15,145 bases of DNA from Pseudomonadota bacterium (GTDB lineage Bacteria > Pseudomonadota > Gammaproteobacteria > Burkholderiales > Burkholderiaceae_B), in the NCBI GenBank assembly GCA_023422555.1, contig JAFAGQ010000131.1, positions 1-15,145 on the forward strand. The letters run 5' to 3'. Positions 6,376 through 12,056 of the stretch are shown in pieces; the stretch's first letter is position 1; every line of letters starts with the position of its first letter. Below the pieces are notes generated by a model that saw only the letters and a list, made by a program, of their open reading frames with translations, had not been told where the DNA came from and ran no database searches. The position numbers and the translations under genes are program-made.

Positions 6376-7336
6376 GGGTAGACAGTCTCTGATTCAGTAT
6401 TTGACGGCTGGCCTCGTCAACAGGTACATACACCACAAGTCTTTCTCCGGCGACAGGCAGGCTCCACCAATTTGTTTGCAGCACTTCCATGACGCCAAGG
6501 TCGGGATATCGATAGCGCACGATATGATCGTTCGTTGCGCAAACCTGATTTCTGTTCCAGATATCCACAAACTGGGGAGATGTGGTCAGCAACCGGTCAA
6601 GATAGCGTTCCCAGGCCGGATCGCCCAGGTGACCGGCCATTTGGGCTCGCAGCTTGGCCGCCATATGGGCAACAATGGATTCCTGCTCCTGCAAGACCGC
6701 TATGACTCGCGGTTCTGTCAAGTTCAAATAAATACAGTTGCGATCTGCACGATCAATGCTGTTCAGATCACAATCGATCATATGACAAAAGGCATTATTA
6801 AACGCCACGATGTCAAACTTTGCGTTTTGAAGGATGGCCGGCAGCGGATCGAGCTGATCCAGAATAGTCTGTATGACAGTTGGCATTAAACTACAGATCT
6901 TGCCGGACACTTCCGCTGCAGGATGGGCGAGCCCGGCCAGCGTGAAGAGATATCGGGTCTCGGTATCCGAGCACTGCAGCGCTGAAGCCACAGACTGCAG
7001 GACTTTCGAAGACACCCGAATAGGTCTGCCCTGCTCCAGTTTTGTGTACCATGTGATACCGATATCGGCAAGCTGAGCGACTTCCTCCCGTCGCAGACCC
7101 GGCGTGCGCGTGCGTCCATAGCGAGGCAGTCCGAGCCGGCGCGGATCCAGGCTCTCACGTCGTCTGCGCAGAAAATTACCCAGTTCCAGCGCCCGCTCGG
7201 CATGATCCATCGCGCTGCTCTCTTCATCGCCGACTGTATTGCGTCTGTCATTATCGCCCCTACCATCAACAGGCATTTCCCGATCCTGACGCGATGTGTG
7301 GGTTATAAGCTCGTTATATGAATTCAGGGTCTGCAT
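6365..7336 (-). CDS. XRE-type helix-turn-helix regulator with MmyB-like ligand-binding domain
   Basis: Transcriptional regulator with an N-terminal helix-turn-helix and a C-terminal MmyB-like (PAS-like) domain. The diagnostic family stretch is LGNFLRRRRESL, then RTPGLRREEVAQLA and WYTKLEQGR (residues 52-104). The C-terminal half carries NAKFDIVAFNNAF and a terminal block of the form YRYPDLGVMEVLQ, common in this family. The ATG at 7336 has a good site (TAAGG, 7 nt spacing). However, the first 42 residues are hydrophilic and unlike the family; the ATG at 7210 would give 281 residues, nearer the usual size. A possible promoter -10 (7354-7359) also fits the shorter form better, so the start is uncertain. 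It is divergent from the MFS exporter gene across a palindromic site and overlaps the LysR gene by 11 bp. It probably represses the exporter and itself, as divergent pairs of this kind often do. Confidence 0.9.
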   Translation of the reverse strand: MQTLNSYNELITHTSRQDREMPVDGRGDNDRRNTVGDEESSAMDHAERALELGNFLRRRRESLDPRRLGLPRYGRTRTPGLRREEVAQLADIGITWYTKLEQGRPIRVSSKVLQSVASALQCSDTETRYLFTLAGLAHPAAEVSGKICSLMPTVIQTILDQLDPLPAILQNAKFDIVAFNNAFCHMIDCDLNSIDRADRNCIYLNLTEPRVIAVLQEQESIVAHMAAKLRAQMAGHLGDPAWERYLDRLLTTSPQFVDIWNRNQVCATNDHIVRYRYPDLGVMEVLQTNWWSLPVAGERLVVYVPVDEASRQILNQRLSTHEF

Positions 7337-7353
7337 ACCTCAGCCTTACACTA

Positions 7354-7359
7354 TTTATA
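7354..7359 (-). promoter_or_regulatory. Possible -10 element for the XRE regulator gene
   Basis: The minus strand reads TATAAA at 7359-7354, with no good -35 at 17 bp. The palindrome at 7368-7380 lies in its spacer, where a bound repressor would block it. On the plus strand CATAAT (7400-7405) is a weak -10 candidate for the exporter gene. Confidence 0.3.
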
Positions 7360-7385
7360 CCAGTCTAACCAGACTCTGGTACCAG
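7358..7385. promoter_or_regulatory. Operator-like palindrome cluster between the XRE and MFS genes
   Basis: The core ACCAGA-C-TCTGGT (7368-7380) is a perfect 13-bp hyphenated palindrome. It overlaps a second perfect palindrome CTGGTACCAG (7376-7385). A further half-site TACCAG lies at 7358-7363, so ACCAG/CTGGT occurs four times in 28 bp. The position between two divergent genes, one of them a DNA-binding regulator, fits an operator that controls both. Confidence 0.6.
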
Positions 7386-7440
7386 GATAATCGAATACTC
7401 ATAATAACGTATCGATGACCTTTACACAGGATTTTTTATC

Positions 7441-8877
7441 ATGTCTGACGTTAACCACGACAGAACCCATTTGAGTACAGCCGGCCTGACCGTCCTGCTG
7501 GCGGGCATGTTTTTGCCCCAGATCGATTTTTCCATTGTCAATGTGGCACTGGATTCCGTCGCCCGTTCGCTTCACGCCACGGAATATGAGCTTGAATTAA
7601 TGGTCGCGGTATACGGCGTCGCTTTTGCCGTTGTACTGGCTATGGGCGGCAGGCTCGGCGATACATTTGGGCGCCGCCGACTCTTCAACATCGGCGTATG
7701 GCTGTTTGGCATTGCTTCCCTTTTATGCGGTATTGCACCTGTCATGTCAGTGCTGCTGCTGGCAAGGACCTTGCAAGGCGTGGCCGCCGCCCTTCTTGTT
7801 CCTCAGATACTGGCAACAATTCACGTGTGCCTTCACGGCCATGCGCATTCCCGTGCCATCGGACTGTACAGTTCCATTGGCGGACTATCTTTTATCATTG
7901 GCCAGGTACTGGGCGGTTTTCTGGTTCATGCCAATATTGCCGGATCTGAATGGCGCAGCGTCTTTCTGATCAATCTGCCCATCTGCGCAGCTATATTGAT
8001 TTTCTCTTCGCGCCACATTCCTGAAACGCGCAGGCAGCATCCGGCAGGGATCGATGTACCCGGCACATTGCTACTGGCCCTATTGATTCTCTCCATACTG
8101 CTGCCAGTTGCACTTGGCCCAACGCTGAAATGGAACTGGATGTGCGTTGCCGCGCTGCTTCTTTCGATTCCCCTGACCCTGGCGCTGTGGAAAACAGAAA
8201 TTCGTCAGGAGCAAAGGGGTCTGTTACCGCTGCTTCCTCCCGCTCTGGTCCGACTGTCCAGTGTGCGTTTCAGCTTTGCCATGGCCATCCTGTTTTTCTC
8301 ATGCTGGAGCGGCTTCATGTTTGTCTTTGCGCTGACTTTGCAGGCGGGAGCAGGTTTGACGCCCGCCCAATCCGGATACTCCTTTATCGCGCTGGGATTT
8401 GCATTTTTTGTGGGATCGCTGCTCAGCACACGCGTCGCGGCTCGTATCGGCCTGCTTCCCACGCTTATTTTCGGGTGTACTCTGACCATACCGGGCCTGC
8501 TGCTGTTGCTTTGGGTTCTGCATCAGGCCTGGCCTGACATCACCCTCCTAACCGTGACCCTTCCTTCATTCCTGATCGGTATTGGACAGGCATTCATTGT
8601 TGGCGCTTTTTATCGCTTTGGTATGTCCCAGATTCCGGCAGAACAGGCAGGAGCAGGCAGTGCAATGCTATCGACCATACAGCAGGCGTCACTGGGATTT
8701 GGCCCGGCGCTACTCGGTGCGGTATTTTCTCAGACGCTGCTGCGTGGGCATGATTATCAGCGTGCGTTCAACGCCAGCATCCATCTTGAGATCATCCTGC
8801 TTGCGATTTTAATGGTCCTTGCTGTCTGGTACTTTTTTCGACTGCGATCGCGCAGAAACATGACATATGCCATTTGA
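7441..8877 (+). CDS. MFS drug-efflux-type transporter (DHA2/EmrB-QacA family)
   Basis: Inner-membrane proton-driven exporter of 478 residues, predicted to span the membrane 14 times. TM1 holds the acidic motif DFSIVNVALD (29-38), typical of DHA2 proteins. The loop motif GGRLGDTFGRRR (69-80) is MFS motif A. ARTLQGVAAALLVPQ (108-122) is motif B, and GLYSSIGGLSFIIGQVLGG (141-159) is the antiporter motif C region, with Q where proline is usual. The ATG at 7441 has an AGGA site about 10 nt upstream. It is divergent from the XRE/MmyB-like regulator, a layout common for efflux pumps controlled by a neighbouring repressor. No membrane-fusion partner (EmrA-like) is adjacent, so it probably works alone across the inner membrane. 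The substrate cannot be told from sequence. Confidence 0.93.
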   Translation: MSDVNHDRTHLSTAGLTVLLAGMFLPQIDFSIVNVALDSVARSLHATEYELELMVAVYGVAFAVVLAMGGRLGDTFGRRRLFNIGVWLFGIASLLCGIAPVMSVLLLARTLQGVAAALLVPQILATIHVCLHGHAHSRAIGLYSSIGGLSFIIGQVLGGFLVHANIAGSEWRSVFLINLPICAAILIFSSRHIPETRRQHPAGIDVPGTLLLALLILSILLPVALGPTLKWNWMCVAALLLSIPLTLALWKTEIRQEQRGLLPLLPPALVRLSSVRFSFAMAILFFSCWSGFMFVFALTLQAGAGLTPAQSGYSFIALGFAFFVGSLLSTRVAARIGLLPTLIFGCTLTIPGLLLLLWVLHQAWPDITLLTVTLPSFLIGIGQAFIVGAFYRFGMSQIPAEQAGAGSAMLSTIQQASLGFGPALLGAVFSQTLLRGHDYQRAFNASIHLEIILLAILMVLAVWYFFRLRSRRNMTYAI

Positions 8878-8892
8878 CAACAGTTGAATGGC

Positions 8893-8953
8893 AGCAATTG
8901 CCCGAGCACGTGCCATTCTCTGGCATTACGCGGGCAATTGCTCTACCATAGAG
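8893..8953. repeat. Nested inverted repeat between the MFS and DMT genes
   Basis: Perfect 12-bp arms AGCAATTGCCCG (8893-8904) and CGGGCAATTGCT (8931-8942) enclose 26 nt. Inside sits a second perfect stem, TGCCA (8911-8915) and TGGCA (8921-8925), with a 5-nt loop. A third small hairpin, CTCTA-CCA-TAGAG (8941-8953), adjoins. Each long arm contains the palindrome GCAATTGC, and the two copies are exactly 40 bp apart. It begins 15 bp after the MFS stop codon. No T-run follows on the plus strand, so it is not a canonical terminator. Confidence 0.6.
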
Positions 8954-9022
8954 TGCAGGACTCCCCCCAAAACCTGCGCCGGCCCGTCTGTAAAGCGCCC
9001 TGGCGTGCCGCATGCCCAAAAA

Positions 9023-9937
9023 ATGAATCAAGCAACATCGCCCGTTTCCAGCCCTCTGCCCGGAATCATTTCTTTATTGGTGGCGATGTCAGTCCTGTCC
9101 ACACTGGATGCGACCGGTAAATGGCTGATGACGGTAGGTGTTCCTCTGCTATTACTATGCTGGGTGCGATATTCCGTCCATCTGATTCTGGTGATGTCAA
9201 TTGTGATACCCGCCAAGGGCTGGCAAATCCTCAGGACCAAAAAGCCCTTTGAGCAGCTGCTGCGCGGCGTATTCATGCTCTCTTCCACCATGGTGTTTTT
9301 TACGACCCTGCGTTATTTGCCTCAGGCGCAGGCCACGGCAATCAACTTTATTGCACCCTTGATACTGCTGGCGGTGGCACCATGGATATTGAAGGAAAAA
9401 GCCATGCTGTCGCGATGGATTGCTGCACTCATCGGATTTGCGGGTATTGTGATTGTGATACGACCGTCTGGCGGCCTGGATCCCACAGGTGTTTTTTTCG
9501 GATTGTCGAACGCTGTGATTTTTTCCATGCAATTTATCGCCAACCGGCGACTTGCCGGAGACAATCCTCTTACGACCGTCATATGGAGCGGTTTTTTCGG
9601 CACGGTAGTGCTGACGGTCTATACGCTGTTTACGCTGGATGAAGTACTGGAAGTCATGGCGGTTCTGGACCTCAAACAATGGCTGCTGCTTTTGTCTACC
9701 GGTGTTACCGGCGGCGTTGGTCACCTGTTGCAGATTCAGGCCTATCGCCATGCGCCGGCTTCCTTATTGTCACCTTTTGTGTATCTGCAGATTATCAGCG
9801 CGACAGCCCTTGGATGGCTGGTGTGGAATCAGTTCCCCGATGCGGTCACCTGGCTGGGCATTGGCATCATTTGTGCCAGCGGAATCGGCATTACACTCTA
9901 TGAATTGCGCGCGCGACCCGTCGTAGTTGCTGCCTAG
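9023..9937 (+). CDS. EamA/DMT-family permease
   Basis: Inner-membrane transporter of the drug/metabolite superfamily. From the ATG at 9023 it has 304 residues and about ten membrane segments in two EamA repeats (about 12-145 and 155-290). Features typical of the family are the block YLPQAQATAINFIAPLI in the first repeat, IAALIGFAGIVIVIRPSG at its end, and QAYRHAPASLLSPFVYLQII in the second. Members export or import amino acids, metabolites or other small molecules; the substrate is not predictable. The frame stays open to an ATG at 8888, but those 45 extra residues are non-hydrophobic, unlike the family, and their codons run through the inverted repeat at 8893-8942, so 9023 is preferred. Neither start has a clear ribosome binding site. 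It follows the MFS gene by 145 bp and converges on the MgtC-family gene. Confidence 0.88.
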   Translation: MNQATSPVSSPLPGIISLLVAMSVLSTLDATGKWLMTVGVPLLLLCWVRYSVHLILVMSIVIPAKGWQILRTKKPFEQLLRGVFMLSSTMVFFTTLRYLPQAQATAINFIAPLILLAVAPWILKEKAMLSRWIAALIGFAGIVIVIRPSGGLDPTGVFFGLSNAVIFSMQFIANRRLAGDNPLTTVIWSGFFGTVVLTVYTLFTLDEVLEVMAVLDLKQWLLLLSTGVTGGVGHLLQIQAYRHAPASLLSPFVYLQIISATALGWLVWNQFPDAVTWLGIGIICASGIGITLYELRARPVVVAA

Positions 9938-10012
9938 TGGCGGCCACGCATGCTATCTCCAGGCTGGCATCTCATGACTTGCGCTCAATACCAAACCGAT
10001 CCGACCCGGCTG

Positions 10013-10025
10013 TCTATGGCATAGA
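10013..10025. repeat. Hyphenated palindrome after the MgtC-family gene
   Basis: TCTATG-G-CATAGA is a perfect 13-bp palindrome in the 96-bp convergent gap between the DMT and MgtC-family genes. It begins 9 nt after the MgtC-family stop codon on the minus strand. The one-base loop and lack of a T-run make it a poor terminator, and no better one was seen in this gap. Confidence 0.3.
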
Positions 10026-10033
10026 GAACGTCA

Positions 10034-10738
10034 TCACCAGGACTCCGGATCGATCTCTTCATCTGAATCCATTTCCATCACGGATTCGATGCCTGGCAAT
10101 TCTTTGAACTTCTTGCGAATCAGAACGTATTCCTGCACGGACATTCGCGAGAAGACGATATACAACTGATCAAAATCGTCATCTTCGGATGGCTGAAGAA
10201 TGAATTGCTTGACGCGATTCGCACTCACGCCCAGCGCACTATTGAAACTGCCCAGCGTAATACTCCCGCGCTTAACCCTGAGGGTGACATGGCGGCGGCG
10301 ATGATAAGCAATAAAGCGCTTCTCCAATGGCTTTACACCAGCCAGAATCAGCAGAATGATAATGGTTGCAGCAATGGATGGCGTATAAAGCCCCCCGCCG
10401 ACAGCAAGACCGACGCCGGCAACTGACCAGACACTGGCTGCTGTGGTCAGGCCGCGGATCACCTCCCCGCGAGCCAGTATGGCACCCGCACCCAGAAAGC
10501 CAATACCCGAAACAACCTGTGCGGCAACCCGCGAAGGATCAAGCGAGATGTGCGACCCATTTTGTGCATCTGCGAAACCATGAATGGAAACGATCATGAC
10601 CAGCGCGGAGCCCACGCAGACCAGCATATGCGTTCGCAGACCGGCTGCCCAGGAGAGCCGCTCCCGTTCAAAGCCAATCACGCTTCCCAGCAACGCAGAC
10701 ATGACCAGACGCCCCACCAATTCCAGATCCAACGACAT
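10034..10738 (-). CDS. MgtC/SapB-family inner-membrane protein
   Basis: Membrane protein of the MgtC/SapB family (E. coli YhiD-like), 234 residues. The N-terminal half has four to five membrane segments. Family signatures are GSVIGFERERLSWAAGLRTH (18-37), RVAAQVVSGIGFLGAGAI (70-87) and VIRGLTTAASVWSVAGVG (93-110). The C-terminal half (about 150-225) is soluble and looks like the ACT-like domain of longer members. It ends in an acidic tail. MgtC proteins are linked to growth in low magnesium and to virulence, partly through inhibition of the F-type ATPase in Salmonella; the role here is unknown. The start at 10738 is fixed by an excellent AAGGAA site 8 nt upstream; a longer frame from 10777 begins in the loop of a leader hairpin and is rejected. 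A good promoter and a roughly 140-nt structured leader lie upstream. Confidence 0.92.
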   Translation of the reverse strand: MSLDLELVGRLVMSALLGSVIGFERERLSWAAGLRTHMLVCVGSALVMIVSIHGFADAQNGSHISLDPSRVAAQVVSGIGFLGAGAILARGEVIRGLTTAASVWSVAGVGLAVGGGLYTPSIAATIIILLILAGVKPLEKRFIAYHRRRHVTLRVKRGSITLGSFNSALGVSANRVKQFILQPSEDDDFDQLYIVFSRMSVQEYVLIRKKFKELPGIESVMEMDSDEEIDPESW

Positions 10739-10764
10739 CTTCGTTTCCTTTATAGGTAATTCGC

Positions 10765-10788
10765 GGTGGAACGGCATACCGTCCCACC
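10765..10788 (-). promoter_or_regulatory. Second leader hairpin of the MgtC-family mRNA
   Basis: On the minus transcript a ten-pair stem closes a four-base loop UAUG. The arms GGTGGGACGG and CCGTTCCACC pair fully except for one position that is G-U in the minus RNA but a mismatch (A-C) on the plus strand. This favours function as minus-strand RNA. It ends 26 nt before the ATG at 10738, leaving the ribosome binding site free. Confidence 0.6.
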
Positions 10789-10808
10789 ATTTGATCGATC
10801 CCCATGAT

Positions 10809-10840
10809 TTTGCTGCCTGGCGGGCTTCATTGGCAGCAAA
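10809..10840 (-). promoter_or_regulatory. First leader hairpin of the MgtC-family mRNA
   Basis: A perfect 9-bp inverted repeat TTTGCTGCC (10809-10817) and GGCAGCAAA (10832-10840) encloses 14 nt. It lies about 40 nt after the predicted transcription start near 10880 and 20 nt before the second hairpin. Confidence 0.6.
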
Positions 10841-10886
10841 TACCCGTAATATTCGCGTTATGAAGTCGACATTATTATTTCATTTG

Positions 10887-10914
10887 AGTATATCAGCGTC
10901 TTCACATTCGTCAA
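10887..10914 (-). promoter_or_regulatory. Sigma70 promoter of the MgtC-family gene
   Basis: On the minus strand TTGACG (10914-10909) and TATACT (10892-10887) are 16 bp apart, each matching consensus at five of six positions. This is the best promoter in the window. It predicts a start near 10880 and an untranslated leader of about 140 nt. Confidence 0.65.
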
Positions 10915-10925
10915 TATCAGTCTTC
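10890..10925. repeat. Direct repeats overlapping the MgtC-family promoter
   Basis: On the minus strand GAAGAC-TGATAT (10925-10914) and GAAGAC-gc-TGATAT (10903-10890) form two near-identical copies whose TGATAT parts are 24 bp apart. They touch the -35 and -10 elements. Direct repeats at such a position often bind a response regulator; the family cannot be named, and they do not resemble the PhoP box. Confidence 0.4.
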
Positions 10926-11029
10926 TTTGCCAGGTCGACAGTAAGACATTATCGATAACGCCCTCACGGTTTCCTGACCCGATCAGATTGAGCAACGCAA
11001 ACAAAGTCAATGACCCGCAAACCTGATCG

Positions 11030-11056
11030 TTGCGCGCAATGGCTCTGTGCTATATT
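11030..11056 (+). promoter_or_regulatory. cysK promoter with extended -10 and upstream palindrome
   Basis: TGCTATATT (11048-11056) is an extended -10 element (TG at 11048-11049, hexamer TATATT at 11051-11056). No good -35 is present; instead the perfect palindrome TTGCGCGCAA covers 11030-11039, a place suited to an activator or repressor. Transcription from here would start near 11063, which excludes the GTG at 11047 as the cysK start. Confidence 0.45.
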
Positions 11057-11088
11057 TTTCTCTTTTCTCACCAGAAGAGATACTGCTC

Positions 11089-12006
11089 ATGAAAGCTTCT
11101 TCCGTACTCGACACGATTGGTCGTACTCCCCACATCCGCTTTTCCCGCATGTTTCCTGGCACTCAGGAAGTCTGGATCAAGGCAGAGCGCTTCAACCCTG
11201 GCGGTTCACTTAAAGATCGCGCTGCATTGTCCATGATCGAAGAGGCAGAAAAGGCAGGCACCCTCAAGCCAGGCGCCACAATTATTGAACCCACCTCAGG
11301 CAACACGGGTGTGGGTCTGGCCATGGTCGCCGCTATCAAAGGATATAAGCTTATTCTGGTCATGCCTGAAAGTATGAGTATTGAGCGTCGCAGACTCATG
11401 AGCGCTTACGGAGCCAAATTCGATCTGACGCCCAAAGAAAAAGGAATGAAAGGCGCCATTGCCCGGGCCGAAGAACTGGCATCTCAGACACCCGGCGCAT
11501 GGATCCCCCAGCAGTTTGAAAATCCCGCTAATCCCCTGGTTCATGCGCAACGCACGGCCGCAGAAATCATCGAAGACTTTCCGGAAGGACTGGACTATCT
11601 CATCACCGCCGTGGGTACGGGTGGTCATATTACGGGTATTGCACGTACCCTTAAGGAAAAATGGCCCGCGATCAAGGTGCTTGCAGTCGAACCTGCCGCC
11701 TCTGCCGTGATTGCAGGTGGTGAGCCTGGCCCTCACTCACTGCAGGGTATTGGTGCCGGCTTTATTCCAGCAAACCTGGATATGAGCCTGCTGGATGGAA
11801 CAATCTCCGTGGAAGTGCCAGAGTCCCTGGACTTTGCGCGCCGCGCCGCCACACAGGAAGGTCTGCTGGTTGGAATCAGCAGCGGCGCCACGCTGGCAGC
11901 CATAGCAAAAACCCTGCCTGATCTGCCTCCTGACGCAAAAGTTCTGGGAATAAACTACGATACTGGAGAACGTTATCTGTCGGTCAGGGACTTTTTGCCG
12001 GAGTAA
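11089..12006 (+). CDS. cysK: Cysteine synthase A (O-acetylserine sulfhydrylase)
   Basis: PLP-dependent cytoplasmic enzyme that makes L-cysteine from O-acetyl-L-serine and sulfide, the last step of assimilatory sulfate reduction. From the ATG at 11089 it has 305 residues. The PLP lysine is K42 in NPGGSLKDRAA. The substrate loop TSGNTG is at 69-74, the phosphate-binding loop GTGGH at 176-180, and the C-terminal blocks are GISSGA (262-267) and GERYLS (293-298). CysK rather than CysM is suggested by MPESMSIERR (92-101) and by the HSLQGIGAGFIPANLD block (216-231), which is close to E. coli CysK; the short GGSLKDR segment, though, is also seen in CysM, so the subtype is likely but not proven. An AGAAGAGA site precedes the ATG. 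The lyase-like gene follows by 50 bp, probably in one transcript. Confidence 0.92.
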   Translation: MKASSVLDTIGRTPHIRFSRMFPGTQEVWIKAERFNPGGSLKDRAALSMIEEAEKAGTLKPGATIIEPTSGNTGVGLAMVAAIKGYKLILVMPESMSIERRRLMSAYGAKFDLTPKEKGMKGAIARAEELASQTPGAWIPQQFENPANPLVHAQRTAAEIIEDFPEGLDYLITAVGTGGHITGIARTLKEKWPAIKVLAVEPAASAVIAGGEPGPHSLQGIGAGFIPANLDMSLLDGTISVEVPESLDFARRAATQEGLLVGISSGATLAAIAKTLPDLPPDAKVLGINYDTGERYLSVRDFLPE

Positions 12007-12056
12007 GTAAACCCTCCGATACATTCGGCGTTAATTACAATCAGGAGACAAAAACC

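Larger units (their letters stand above)
10739..11088. other. 350-bp divergent control region between the MgtC-family gene and cysK
   Basis: This gap has no credible gene. It holds, in plus order, the MgtC-family leader with two hairpins (10765-10788 and 10809-10840), its promoter (10887-10914) with overlapping direct repeats, the small palindrome TTATCGATAA near 10950, the palindrome TTGCGCGCAA (11030-11039) and the cysK promoter (11048-11056). Confidence 0.6.

Noticed and set aside
8941..8953. The minus strand reads TGGTAGAGC, like a tRNA D-arm.
   Set aside because: The loop would have only three bases and no anticodon or T-arm follows at the right distance. It is part of the hairpin cluster.
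8888..9022. A 45-residue N-terminal extension of the DMT permease from the ATG at 8888.
   Set aside because: It lacks a ribosome binding site, is unlike the family and is encoded by the inverted repeat.
10739..10777. A 13-residue extension of the MgtC-family protein from the ATG at 10777.
   Set aside because: That ATG sits in the loop of a leader hairpin, while the ATG at 10738 has an excellent ribosome binding site.
10809..10840. Possible mini-ykkC-like tandem hairpins in the MgtC-family leader.
   Set aside because: The loops lack the conserved ACGR sequence expected of that class.
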